Source: a virus. From it: DNA of 39,196 bases. The DNA is taken from IMG/VR virus record IMGVR_UViG_3300048836_001189, positions 1 through 39,196 of that record. The stretch is one strand, 5' to 3'. This document shows, piece after piece, positions 23,670-30,765 of this stretch. The number at the start of each line of letters is the position of its first letter. Positions within the stretch are counted from its first letter, which is position 1. The position numbers and the translations under genes are program-made. The notes under the pieces are model-generated. The model was not told where the DNA came from, searched no databases, and saw only the letters and a program-made list of their open reading frames with translations.

Positions 23670-25283
23670 TCAGTAGCCTGCGATGTCGACGCCGTCGAAG
23701 ATCTCGCCGGCGGTCATGGGGTAGAAGCCGGCCGGCGCGCCCGTGCGGCCGTCGGTGTAGGCGTCGGGCTCGCCAACGCCGCCCTGGCGAAGGGCCGCGG
23801 AGGCGTGGAACAGGGCGACGGCGGAGTCGGCGTGGCGGCGGACCTTGCCGGCCGCCGCCGCGGCGTCCTCGCCCTTGGCCTTGTTGCGCTGGACCGGGAT
23901 GGCCGGCGCGCCGTCGATCACCCGCACCTGGCGCAGGTCGGCGGCGACGTCGGCGTCGCGCGGGATCAGGATGCGGCCGTCCTCGAAACGGCTCTTGAGC
24001 GGCGCGCCCTCATCCCGCCACCAGTCGGCGCGGGCGCGGACGCCCTCGACCCGCGACTGGCCGTAGAGCTGCACCAGGCGCTCGGCCAGGTGTGCGCCCA
24101 GGCCCTGCTCGTCGAGCTTGGCCCGCCAGCGGCGCAGCCGGTTCAGGATATAGCGCCAGACGAAGAGCTGCTCGTGGAACGGGACGTTCCGCATCTCGAC
24201 GACGAAGGGCGTGGTCCAGGAGCGGTCCTGCAGCTCGACCAGCGGCCAGATGACCGACAGGTCGGAGGTGCGGGCGACGTCGCCGCCGACGCCCATGTTT
24301 TCGCCGCCCAGCTGCTCGAGCAGCGGAAGCAGGTGCTGCTCGCACCACTCGCGGACCTCGGCCTCGCGGATATGGTCGGGCTTGAAGGCGAAGGCGTCGT
24401 CGAACTGCAGGCGCAACACCGGGATGCCCGGCTTCTCGGCCCGCTCGATCTGGTCGAAGGCCAGCCATGCGCCGCCCGACCGGGCCGGGACGCAGTCCAG
24501 CTCCTGCTTCGCGCCGGCGCCGTACATGCCGTAGGTGTCGGCGATGAACTTGGCCTTGCCCTCGGGCGTCGGGGTGCGGCGGCCGACCAGGCAGATGCGC
24601 TCGTAAAGGCCGTCCTCCAGCGCCTTGGCGAAGTCGATGGTCATCACCCGGCCCAGGCGCTCGCCGGCGCGGATCTGCTGGATGACCTGGTTGAAGGTGT
24701 TCTCGACGCCGTAGTGGGTCGAGATGACCGTGACGTCGCCGCCCCAGATGGTCAGCGCGATCGCCGCGTCGAGCAGCGCTTCCAGGTCGCCCACGAAGGC
24801 GGCCTCGTCGACGATGACGTCGCCCTGCTTGCCGCGCAGCGAGCGGGGGGCCGACGACAGCGCGCGCACGAAGAAGCCGGAGGCGAAGTCGATCCGGAAG
24901 GCCTTGATGTGCTTGGTCTCGCCGGTGTCGGGGTCCTGGTCCTCGAACAGGTACTCCTCGGGCGCGCTGGCGGCGAAGCCGAAGGCCCGCGCCCACATGG
25001 CGCAGTAGTCGATGTACTCCCGCGTCATGTCGAAGGCATAGGAGATGTAGAGCTGGTTGCGCCCGCCGTCCGCCCGGCTGCGCGCCGCCCGCAGCACGCT
25101 GTAGGCGGCCACGCCCCAGGTGAAGCCGATCCGGCGCGACTTCTCGGCAAAGAGAAGGCCCGGCAGCGACCGGGCTTTGTGGAAGTCCTGCTGGTAGCCG
25201 AGCAGAAGGTCGCCCCGCGGCAGCGCCTCGAGCTCGGCGCTCAGCTCGGCGCCGTCCTGCGGCGGGAACGGCCCCTCACTCAC
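23670..25283 (-). CDS. Large terminase subunit (Mu gp28-like), 537 aa
   Basis: ATP-driven DNA packaging motor and nuclease. Seen: a Walker A-like AEKSRRIGFT (46-55), Walker B VIVDEAAF (157-164 region, with D159 and E160), and a C-terminal nuclease region with GGDVARTSDLSV carrying a likely metal-binding Asp. The length and motif variants fit the Mu gp28/FluMu family. The GTG at 25283 is preceded by GGGGGT and overlaps the DUF3486 stop by eight bases. It should package headful DNA from integrated copies, as in Mu; that mechanism is inferred from the family. Confidence 0.95.
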   Translation of the reverse strand: MSEGPFPPQDGAELSAELEALPRGDLLLGYQQDFHKARSLPGLLFAEKSRRIGFTWGVAAYSVLRAARSRADGGRNQLYISYAFDMTREYIDYCAMWARAFGFAASAPEEYLFEDQDPDTGETKHIKAFRIDFASGFFVRALSSAPRSLRGKQGDVIVDEAAFVGDLEALLDAAIALTIWGGDVTVISTHYGVENTFNQVIQQIRAGERLGRVMTIDFAKALEDGLYERICLVGRRTPTPEGKAKFIADTYGMYGAGAKQELDCVPARSGGAWLAFDQIERAEKPGIPVLRLQFDDAFAFKPDHIREAEVREWCEQHLLPLLEQLGGENMGVGGDVARTSDLSVIWPLVELQDRSWTTPFVVEMRNVPFHEQLFVWRYILNRLRRWRAKLDEQGLGAHLAERLVQLYGQSRVEGVRARADWWRDEGAPLKSRFEDGRILIPRDADVAADLRQVRVIDGAPAIPVQRNKAKGEDAAAAAGKVRRHADSAVALFHASAALRQGGVGEPDAYTDGRTGAPAGFYPMTAGEIFDGVDIAGY

Positions 25284-25842
25284 GGTCGACCCCCAGGATG
25301 GCCTTCTCGATCTGCCGAACCTTGTCCTCGGTCAGGCCCATGGCGCGGGCTTCCTTGGCGCCGGCGGCGGCGGCCTTCTTGCGGGCGGCCTCCTCGACCT
25401 TCAGCTCGCGATCGGCGTTGACCTTGATCGCCGAGGCGGCGTGGTGGATCGCCTTGGCGAAGTCGTGCAGCGACTTCGGATCCAGCGGCTGGTCGTCCTC
25501 GAGCTTGGCCAGCAGGTCGTAGCAGAGGCTCTCGAAGGCCCCGACCAGCACCTTGACGCCCTGGCCGTCGGCGACCTGCGGCCCCATCTCGGCGGCCAGC
25601 ACCTCGCGGAACTGCTGGGCGCGCTTGAGGCGATCGGCGACCTTGGCGAACTTCTGGGCGTAGCGGCCGACCGACGACCGAGACGGGGCGTCGCCCAGGC
25701 CGTTGAAGACCAGCAGCGCCTCGAGGCGGTTCATCACCTCGTCCAGGCTCATGCGGCCGGCGAGGAACTCGGCCAGCCAGGACTCGAGCGACCGGCGCGC
25801 GCCTTCGGGCAGCTTCTCGACCTTCGACCGGGCCATGCTCAC
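25276..25842 (-). CDS. DUF3486 family protein (Mu gp27-like, small terminase role), 188 aa
   Basis: Predicted DNA-recognition partner of the large terminase. It begins (V)SMARSKVEKLPEGARRSLES and continues with a helical DNA-binding-type segment ending SRSSVGRYAQKF, the hallmark of DUF3486, then a coiled-coil C-half. Two starts are possible: GTG at 25842, overlapping the upstream stop as GTGA, or ATG at 25836, directly behind GGGGGTGAG and matching the usual MAR start of the family. Confidence 0.9.
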   Translation of the reverse strand: MSMARSKVEKLPEGARRSLESWLAEFLAGRMSLDEVMNRLEALLVFNGLGDAPSRSSVGRYAQKFAKVADRLKRAQQFREVLAAEMGPQVADGQGVKVLVGAFESLCYDLLAKLEDDQPLDPKSLHDFAKAIHHAASAIKVNADRELKVEEAARKKAAAAGAKEARAMGLTEDKVRQIEKAILGVDRE

Positions 25843-26141
25843 CCCCGCGGCGAGGGGCGCTTGACGCCCGGATAGGTGACGACGCCCAGGCGGACCTCGT
25901 CGCCCTTCGTGGTCAGGGTCGCGACCGCGACGTCGGCGATCGGCCGCTCGATCGTGATCAGCTGGTGACGCTCCAGCCAGGCCAGCTCGGCCGCCAGGAC
26001 GTCGCGCGGCTCATCGAAGCCCATGTCGCGCAGCGCATGGGCCAGGGTGCTCTCGTTCAGCCGGTAGCCGGCCGCCTCGCCCAGCAGGCGCAGGGCGCAC
26101 AGCCGCAGGGATTCGAGGATCCGCTCGCGCAGGGTGCTCAT
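25839..26141 (-). CDS. Small winged-helix-like phage protein (VpaChn25_0724-type), 100 aa
   Basis: An all-helical N-half with ESTLAHALRDMGFDEPRDVLAAELAWLERHQL, followed by two strands (LITIERPIADVAVATLTTKGDEV), gives a winged-helix pattern. Proteins of this type sit between DUF2730 and DUF3486 genes in Mu-like phages and are annotated as VpaChn25_0724 family or ArsR-like. It overlaps the upstream gene by ATGA. It may bind DNA; its role in the phage is not established. Confidence 0.8.
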   Translation of the reverse strand: MSTLRERILESLRLCALRLLGEAAGYRLNESTLAHALRDMGFDEPRDVLAAELAWLERHQLITIERPIADVAVATLTTKGDEVRLGVVTYPGVKRPSPRG

Positions 26142-26536
26142 CGCTTCTCGGACTCCAGGATGTGGTCGCGCACCACCCGGACCATCTCCTGGGTGTTGCT
26201 GACCTTCTCGGCGACGCCGGCGACCTGGACCTCGATCTCGCCGACGCGGTCGGCCAGCTCCTTGACGTCCTGGGCGGTCGGCAGGTGCTCGACCCGCTCC
26301 TCGAGGCGGGTGAGCCGGTTGTTCATGCCGCCCAGCTCGCCGCGCAGATCCTTCTCGAGGCGTTCGATGGTCGCCCGGGCGGTGGCGTCGATGCGCTCGA
26401 TGCGCTGGCCGGTCCGGGACTCGCGCGCCTCCTGGGCGTCGGAGCTGCGCCAGCCGCCGGTGCGCCAGGCGACGAAGATGGCCACCGCCAAGGTGCCGAT
26501 CGGCACGACCAGCTGAATGAACTGCAGCAGACTCAC
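26138..26536 (-). CDS. DUF2730 family membrane-anchored coiled-coil protein, 132 aa
   Basis: One N-terminal transmembrane helix (about residues 5-25, IQLVVPIGTLAVAIFVAW) is followed by a long coiled coil and the segment LPTAQDVKELADRVGEIEVQV, diagnostic of DUF2730 in Mu-like phages (cf. Mu gp25). I chose GTG at 26536 because it overlaps the upstream stop as GTGA and has GAGAGGGG just before it. An in-frame ATG at 26581 would add 15 residues. Confidence 0.87.
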   Translation of the reverse strand: MSLLQFIQLVVPIGTLAVAIFVAWRTGGWRSSDAQEARESRTGQRIERIDATARATIERLEKDLRGELGGMNNRLTRLEERVEHLPTAQDVKELADRVGEIEVQVAGVAEKVSNTQEMVRVVRDHILESEKR

Positions 26537-26751
26537 AGACCCCTCTCCCGGCGCTCTCGCGCCTCCTGACACTCCAGACACCGCAGGGCCGACGGGAGCG
26601 CCGCGCGGCGCTCAGGATCGATGTCGTCCCCGCAGTCCAGGCACCACCGGAACGGGTTGGTCTCCCGCCCGGCGGCCCTCACGATTCCGGCGATCGCGGC
26701 GTCGCGCTCGCCCTCTTCCAGGCGCTGGGCCTGGTCACACACGTCGCTCAT
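26533..26751 (-). CDS. TraR/DksA-type zinc-finger protein, 72 aa
   Basis: Carries the TraR/DksA zinc finger C-L-D-C-G-D-D-I-(16 residues)-C-L-E-C (first pair near residues 37-40, second near 58-61), preceded by a helical segment with DQAQRLEEGERDAAI. TraR-like phage proteins can bind the secondary channel of RNA polymerase and mimic DksA with ppGpp. Such small zinc-finger genes are common in the lysis/packaging region of Mu-like phages. It overlaps its neighbours on both sides. Confidence 0.9.
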   Translation of the reverse strand: MSDVCDQAQRLEEGERDAAIAGIVRAAGRETNPFRWCLDCGDDIDPERRAALPSALRCLECQEARERRERGL

Positions 26752-26885
26752 CGGCCTCGCCGCCAGCGCCGGGGCCGCGCGGACGGGCCGACCATCAGGC
26801 TGCGAAACAGCATGTAGAGCCCCCAGCCGGCGACCACCGGGACGGTGATCACGCCCGCGACATAGGCGCCCAGAACCACGCTCAT
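26748..26885 (-). CDS. Small membrane protein, 45 aa
   Basis: A 45-residue frame with ATG at 26885 overlapping the o-spanin stop as ATGA, and its TGA overlapping the zinc-finger start as ATGA. It has a hydrophobic segment of about 26 residues (VVLGAYVAGVITVPVVAGWG...LYMLF) and then an Arg-rich tail (RPRRWRRGR). This is a single-span membrane protein with a positive C-terminus. Perfect coupling on both sides strongly supports it being real. It may assist lysis, since it adjoins the spanins. Confidence 0.78.
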   Translation of the reverse strand: MSVVLGAYVAGVITVPVVAGWGLYMLFRSLMVGPSARPRRWRRGR

Positions 26886-27214
26886 CGGCCGGCTCCGGCC
26901 CGCTCGCACTCGGCCCTGGCGTCGGTCACCACCTGGACGGCCGCGTCGCCCCGGGCGATGCGCGCATCCAGGTAGGCGTCGCCCTCGTCGTTGGCGCGCA
27001 CGACCGCGCCCGGCGTCGGCTTCGGCTCCGGCGGCAGCTCGGCGTCCAGGGCTGCGGGGCAGACGAACCGCACCGTGGTGCGGCGCTCGATCACGGGGTT
27101 GGGGGCTTCAGGGTCGGGCGTCGCCGGGGCAGCCCCAACGTGCGCACACGCTGCCAGCGTCATAGACGCGAAGGCCGTCCCCATCGCGAGGCGCAGCTTG
27201 GACAGCAGCGTCAC
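26882..27214 (-). CDS. Outer-membrane spanin lipoprotein (Rz1-like), 110 aa
   Basis: N-terminal signal with the lipobox TLAAC (Cys23 predicted to be lipidated), then a Pro-rich segment (APATPDPEAPNPV, PPEPKPTP) typical of Rz1 proteins. Its start lies inside the i-spanin gene in another frame, overlapping it by 107 bases, the common embedded/overlapped Rz/Rz1 architecture. With the i-spanin it should span the periplasm and fuse inner and outer membranes in the last step of lysis. Confidence 0.85.
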   Translation of the reverse strand: MTLLSKLRLAMGTAFASMTLAACAHVGAAPATPDPEAPNPVIERRTTVRFVCPAALDAELPPEPKPTPGAVVRANDEGDAYLDARIARGDAAVQVVTDARAECERAGAGR

Positions 27215-27647
27215 GTCGGGCTTTCCTTTCAGATGCGATCTGGCCGCGTCGTTCGGCGTCGCGAAGGGCCGCGGCCCGTCCCTCGCGTTGTTGCTTGAGC
27301 TCGGCCTGCAGGCCGGTGATCTCGACCCCTGCGCTGGTCAGCTGGGCGTCCAGGCGCTTCACGGGCGTCGAGCAGCTGTGCTGCACCCCGTAGAGGTCGC
27401 CGCGCGCGAGGGCGGCGTCGCAGGCGCGCGCCCGGTCGGCGACGGCGTCGGCCGCGGCGATCTCGCGAGAGCAGACCTCGGCCGCGGGCCTCGCCTTCGG
27501 CTTGCCGGCGACGGCGGCCTCGCAGGCCTCGAAGGCGTCGACCCGCCCTTGCAGGCGATCGGCGCGGCGCTTTTCCAGGGCGAAGGCCCCGATCAGCGAG
27601 GCGGCGCTCAGCGCGCCGACGAGAAGGATCACGAGGCGCGGGTTCAC
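27108..27647 (-). CDS. Inner-membrane spanin (Rz-like), 179 aa
   Basis: One N-terminal transmembrane helix (about residues 4-24, RLVILLVGALSAASLIGAFAL) is followed by a periplasmic coiled coil (LDAQLTSAGVEITGLQAELKQQRE) and a Cys-containing C-terminus. Topology, length and overlap with a lipoprotein gene fit i-spanins. It overlaps the holin-like gene by ATGA. Several Cys residues (near 42, 59, 75 and 91, and in the C-terminal CARWGC) could make disulfides. Confidence 0.85.
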   Translation of the reverse strand: MNPRLVILLVGALSAASLIGAFALEKRRADRLQGRVDAFEACEAAVAGKPKARPAAEVCSREIAAADAVADRARACDAALARGDLYGVQHSCSTPVKRLDAQLTSAGVEITGLQAELKQQREGRAAALRDAERRGQIASERKARRDAAVQAAPRDGDGLRVYDAGSVCARWGCPGDARP

Positions 27648-27964
27648 GACGGGTCTCCCGGGGACTTGCCGGCCTTCACGGCGGCGGCCAGGCGGGCGAG
27701 GTCGGTGACCGTCGCGCCGGCCAGGTAGGTGAGCTGGACGAGGGCGAGCAGGGCGACCAGCGCCAAGCCGATGAACTTCAGCGCGTCGGCGTCGGTCAGG
27801 CGATGAATGATGAAGCCCAGCAGGACGCAGACGACCGCCGTGATGGCGTAGGTGTACCAGCGCCGGAACGTCCAGCGGACCTCGGCCAGGGGCAGCGCGC
27901 CCTCGGCGCGGGCCGCCGCCGCCCGGGCGTCGACCTTGGCGGTGAAGGCGTTGGCGTCACCCAA
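27644..27964 (-). CDS. Holin-like protein with two transmembrane helices, 106 aa
   Basis: The N-terminal 30 residues are soluble. Two hydrophobic spans follow (about 37-55, YAITAVVCVLLGFIIHRL; about 63-83, FIGLALVALLALVQLTYLAG) and a short charged tail. The size, two spans and location between endolysin and spanin genes support a class II-type holin that permeabilises the inner membrane and times lysis. No family-specific motif was recognised. Confidence 0.75.
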   Translation of the reverse strand: MGDANAFTAKVDARAAAARAEGALPLAEVRWTFRRWYTYAITAVVCVLLGFIIHRLTDADALKFIGLALVALLALVQLTYLAGATVTDLARLAAAVKAGKSPGDPS

Positions 27965-28595
27965 GGATCACCCCCTGGGCGCGGTCGTAGAGCGCCTTGC
28001 GGTCGGCCAGGCCGGTGAGGCCGCCGTTGAGGCAGCGCGTCGACGTCTCGACGGGCCGGGCCCCGTCGCAGGCGGCGTTCATGCGCTTCCAGGTCCAGAC
28101 GCCGATCGCCGCCTCCAGGGCGCCCTCGGGCTTGCCCACCTGGTCGGGGTCGCCGACCAGGTCGCGGCCGATGATCTGGCCCACTTCGCGGTAGGCGGCC
28201 TTACCGGTGATCTGCAGCCAGCCGCGACCCCGATAGCGCCAGCCGTCGCCGGGCGTGTCGTTGCCCAGTTCGCGGCGGCCGTCATAGACCTTCTCGGACA
28301 GCAGGCGCGGGTTGTTGACGTAGCGCAGCGCCACGTCCCGCGTCGGAAACCGGCTGGGCCACACCTTCATCAGGCGCTCGGGCTTGCTGTAGGTCAGGTT
28401 TTCGACCAGGCGCACCAGGCCCAGGCTCTCGTGCGCGACATGGGCGAGGAACAGGGCGGCCCGGGTCTTCGTTGTCAGGATGCCGGCCGCCGCCAGCGCC
28501 TCATGGCCGTCGGCCAGCGCCAGCAGCGACTCGGCCGGCGCGTTCGGGAACAGCGCGCGCCGGAGCTGGGGCGATGGGGCGAGGCGGTAGGCCAC
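27957..28595 (-). CDS. GH19 (chitinase-like) endolysin, 212 aa
   Basis: Peptidoglycan-degrading lysis enzyme. Seen: the GH19 signature AHVAHESLGL (Glu56, likely catalytic), ENLTYS, the block RELGNDTPGDGWRYRGRGWLQITGKAAY, and the C-terminal TRCLNGGLTGLADR typical of phage GH19 lysozymes. There is no signal peptide, so export depends on the holin. The GTG at 28595 has GGAG eight bases upstream. It is the first gene of the late transcript, as lys is in Mu. Confidence 0.95.
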   Translation of the reverse strand: MAYRLAPSPQLRRALFPNAPAESLLALADGHEALAAAGILTTKTRAALFLAHVAHESLGLVRLVENLTYSKPERLMKVWPSRFPTRDVALRYVNNPRLLSEKVYDGRRELGNDTPGDGWRYRGRGWLQITGKAAYREVGQIIGRDLVGDPDQVGKPEGALEAAIGVWTWKRMNAACDGARPVETSTRCLNGGLTGLADRKALYDRAQGVILG

Positions 28596-28615
28596 CGGGC
28601 GACTCCTGCGGAAAT

Positions 28616-28633
28616 GCCCGGCGAACGCCGGGC
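28616..28633 (-). other. Leader hairpin before the endolysin gene
   Basis: A perfect inverted repeat (GCCCGGCG / CGCCGGGC, two-base centre) lies 20 bases upstream of the endolysin GTG, just before its GGAG ribosome-binding site. On the minus strand it is followed by ATTTCC. It could be a weak terminator for early transcripts or an mRNA leader structure affecting endolysin translation. Confidence 0.5.
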
Positions 28634-28655
28634 GGGAACAGGGTCACAGGGTCGC

Positions 28656-28693
28656 GTATCAGGAGAGCCGGGTAAGCCCGGACAGTTGTCCGG
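28656..28693 (-). promoter_or_regulatory. Putative late (Plys-like) promoter with activator dyad, copy 1
   Basis: On the minus strand the dyad CCGGACA-AC-TGTCCGG (28672-28693, extended by GCTTAC) is followed, 17 bases after its TGTCCG, by TGATAC (28661-28656), a possible -10 box. The dyad touches the stop codon of the Mor-like gene and lies 77 bases upstream of the endolysin start. The dyad overlapping the -35 region is how Mor/C activators act in Mu. Activator identity is inferred. Confidence 0.62.
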
Positions 28694-28694
28694 G

Positions 28695-29060
28695 TCAGTC
28701 GTCGAAGAGCGGCAGCGAGCCGGTCCTGACCTTGGCCCGGATGCGCCGGGCGGTGCGGGCGTGGATGTCGCACGCCAGCGCAGTCTGCGTCTCCGTCGCG
28801 CCTTCCGCAAGCATCCTGGCGGCGTTGGCGCGCCGGGCGCGGGCGCCGCGGGCGGTGGCCATGGGGATGGTCGCCTTGCCCGTCCCCAGGGCCTTCACGA
28901 TCCTGCGCGCCGCGTGCAGGCCGACCAGGTCGACGAAGGCGCTGCCCGGCTTGTCGGAGATCTGCACCTCGGTGCCGCCGCGCTCGCGCGCCAGCTTCAG
29001 CGCCACCGCCTCGCCGGCGGCGTCGGAGATGTCGCCGAGGATGCCGGGCAGGCCGCTCAT
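28695..29060 (-). CDS. Mor/C-like transcription activator, 121 aa
   Basis: Probable switch from early to late transcription. The N-terminal half is helical (ISDAAGEAVALKLARERGG). Then come GTGKATIPMA, resembling the G-x-x-x-IP strand of Mor, and a C-terminal helix-turn-helix: AARMLAEGATETQTALACDI, then ARTARRIRAKV. It is the last gene of the early operon, exactly where Mu has mor, and its stop codon abuts a dyad that recurs before the capsid operon. Only one such activator is visible, so it may do the work of both Mor and C. Confidence 0.68.
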   Translation of the reverse strand: MSGLPGILGDISDAAGEAVALKLARERGGTEVQISDKPGSAFVDLVGLHAARRIVKALGTGKATIPMATARGARARRANAARMLAEGATETQTALACDIHARTARRIRAKVRTGSLPLFDD

Positions 29061-29305
29061 GACGCCGCCCTCGCCGCTTCCAGCGCTGCGGCCGCCTCGA
29101 GGGCGGCGCGGGTGCAGCGTTGCAGGTGCTTCCAGCGGATCTCGCGATTGCGGGGCTTGGCCGTCCGCATCCAGTAGACGGCCCGGCGGTAGGCCTCGTC
29201 GGCCTCGTCGACGCGCGCCTGCGCCGCCGCGATCAGCGCAGCCGTCGCCGGGGCCGGGTCGGCCTCGTCGAAGCTGTCGTCGCGGTATGGCAGGCGCGGG
29301 TGCAT
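29057..29305 (-). CDS. Hypothetical early protein, 82 aa
   Basis: No family recognised. A short acidic N-terminus (MHPRLPYRDDSFDEADPAPA) is followed by a long Ala/Arg-rich helix (TAALIAAAQARVDEADEAYR...). It overlaps GemA upstream by TGATG and the Mor-like gene downstream by ATGA, so it is clearly part of the coupled early operon. Confidence 0.75.
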   Translation of the reverse strand: MHPRLPYRDDSFDEADPAPATAALIAAAQARVDEADEAYRRAVYWMRTAKPRNREIRWKHLQRCTRAALEAAAALEAARAAS

Positions 29306-29847
29306 CAGAGGCCGCGCTCCTCGAGGAGCTGCTCGAGCCGCCGCTGCAGCAGCTGGCCGGCCTCCTCGCCTTCGAGGTCGCCGACGTCCTGCGACCAGCC
29401 GGCGCGCTCGGCCATGGCCTTCAGCGCCTCGATCAGGCGATAGCCCTTGCCCTGGTCGGCCCACTGCAGGCGGTCGACCTTCAGCTGGCGCTTGGCGAAG
29501 GCTTCAAGGGCCCTTTCGGAAGGGTTCGAGACGACGCCGAGACGGTGCAGCGAGATCCACAGCGCCCGAGCCTTGCGGGCGACGGGGTGGTCGGCGGCCT
29601 GACGGCGGACAGGCTCACCCTCGGTGCGCGGCGGACGCCCGCCCCGGATGACCGAGGGCGTCCAGCCCCGGCGCTTGTACTCGTCCAGGATCGCGCCCAG
29701 CTGGCGGTCGGTGCAGTCGGCGGCCGAGCGGTGGCCGGCGACGCGCTCCATCAGGGCGCGCCGCGTCTCCTCGTCGAGGCCCAGCTGCTTCGCGCCCAGG
29801 TGAACCTTCGCGATCATCGACCGGCGGGCGGGGGAGACGGCGGTCAT
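29305..29847 (-). CDS. gemA: GemA-like regulatory protein (Mu gp16, DUF1018), 180 aa
   Basis: Matches the Mu gp16/GemA family: the N-terminal RSMIAKVHLGAKQLGLDEETRRALM (I-H-AK-LG..DE..R), the TDRQLGAILDEYKRRGW block, and the later RKARALWISLHRLGVV...ALEAFAKRQLKVDRLQW segment. In Mu, GemA alters host gene expression and DNA topology, with effects on replication and cell division genes. It overlaps its upstream neighbour by ATGA. Good family match; the host effect is known only from Mu. Confidence 0.92.
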   Translation of the reverse strand: MTAVSPARRSMIAKVHLGAKQLGLDEETRRALMERVAGHRSAADCTDRQLGAILDEYKRRGWTPSVIRGGRPPRTEGEPVRRQAADHPVARKARALWISLHRLGVVSNPSERALEAFAKRQLKVDRLQWADQGKGYRLIEALKAMAERAGWSQDVGDLEGEEAGQLLQRRLEQLLEERGL

Positions 29848-30101
29848 GCGATCACCGGCCTTCCCGTCACCGGGTCGCGGGGCATGTCGGGGAACAGCGG
29901 GCCGGGCGCCGGCGTCTTGGGATCGAACTTCGCCAGGTAGGCGCGCCGCGCCTTCAGCCAGGCCTTATAGGGCCAGTAGGCGCGGGCACCGAACGGATAC
30001 GCGGCGTCGATGAACTGTTTGCGCGCCTTGAAGTCAGTCTCTTCGGGGATGGTGAGCGCGACGCGCTCGATGGTCGCTCGGGCGATGTCGGACCAGTTCA
30101 T
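29844..30101 (-). CDS. Hypothetical early protein, 85 aa
   Basis: The ATG at 30101 overlaps the ASCH gene stop as ATGA. The protein starts MNWSDIARATIERVALTIPE and has an aromatic and basic centre (YPFGARAYWPYKAWLKARRAYLAKF). The Lys/Arg/Tyr-rich block resembles small phage DNA-binding or zinc-free nuclease-associated proteins, but no family is recognised. It precedes GemA in the coupled operon. Confidence 0.75.
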   Translation of the reverse strand: MNWSDIARATIERVALTIPEETDFKARKQFIDAAYPFGARAYWPYKAWLKARRAYLAKFDPKTPAPGPLFPDMPRDPVTGRPVIA

Positions 30102-30508
30102 CGCAGCGCCTCCCAGCGGATCAGGACGCCGTTGAAGACGTCGAGGCCGGGGTGCACGTGTGCCCACCAGAGGCGCATGAACCGCCAGGGCTCACGGTGC
30201 AGGAGGCGGTTGGGATCGAAGGTGAACCCGTCACGCTCGGCAAACTCGTTGAGGTCGGCCGGAGCGGTCAGGGTCAGGACGTCGTCGATCGTCACGCTGC
30301 CCGCCTCGAAGTCGAGGCGGACGTCGTGGACGCCCGTGCAGGTCGCGCGACCGATCAGCTCGCAGTGCTTGGTCCGCATACCGGTGAACAGCTGCAGCTC
30401 CTCGCCCGGCCGGGCGTGGCGCTTGCGCGGAAGGCGGATCGTCTGGCGCTTGGTGCCGGCGCGGATCGGAGCAGCGAAGCCCTTGTTGAAGCTGTAAGCG
30501 ACCATCAC
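30098..30508 (-). CDS. ASCH-domain protein, 136 aa
   Basis: The N-terminus carries the ASCH pattern: SFNKGFAAPIRAGTKRQTIRLPRKR (K-G-K-R-QTIR, with a following PGEELQLFTGMRT strand) and then a beta-barrel. ASCH domains are PUA-like and bind RNA or modified bases; some are amidohydrolases acting on modified nucleosides. Start by GTG at 30508 (GTGA overlap) or ATG at 30505. It lies one gene (87 codons) downstream of the MT-A70 methyltransferase, so a link to nucleic-acid modification is plausible but unproven. Confidence 0.82.
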   Translation of the reverse strand: MMVAYSFNKGFAAPIRAGTKRQTIRLPRKRHARPGEELQLFTGMRTKHCELIGRATCTGVHDVRLDFEAGSVTIDDVLTLTAPADLNEFAERDGFTFDPNRLLHREPWRFMRLWWAHVHPGLDVFNGVLIRWEALR

Positions 30509-30765
30509 TTCGCTCCCTTCGCTTTGGCGTGAGCCCGGGCCGCCAGAAGAGCGGCGTGGATGCCCACGCGGGTGACGTTGGCGTCGGCGGGATGGGCGTG
30601 CTTCCAGCTGGCCGGAATGCCCATCAGCTCGCGCCAGGCGGTGAAGGCGGCCTCGGCCATGGCCTCGACCAGCGCGCCGTCCGCCCCGGCGCGGATCTGG
30701 CCCGCCCGGGCGCTGGCCTGGTCGATCGAGCCGGCCGGGATGTGGCTGGGCAGGCGATCGCTCAT
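30505..30765 (-). CDS. Hypothetical early protein, 86 aa
   Basis: Begins MSDRLPSHIPAGSIDQASAR. It contains EAMAEAAFTAWRELMGIPASW and a C-terminal Ala/His/Lys-rich helix. The WRELMGIPASWKHA motif is distinctive but not assigned to a family I know. It is tightly coupled between the methyltransferase (ATGA) and the ASCH gene (GTGA), so it may act with them. Confidence 0.75.
   Translation of the reverse strand: MSDRLPSHIPAGSIDQASARAGQIRAGADGALVEAMAEAAFTAWRELMGIPASWKHAHPADANVTRVGIHAALLAARAHAKAKGAK

Noticed and set aside
22130-25421. Plus-strand frames of over 600 codons opposite portal and terminase genes
   Set aside because: Shadows of well-identified minus-strand genes, with Gly/Arg/His/Gln-rich composition and no ribosome-binding sites.
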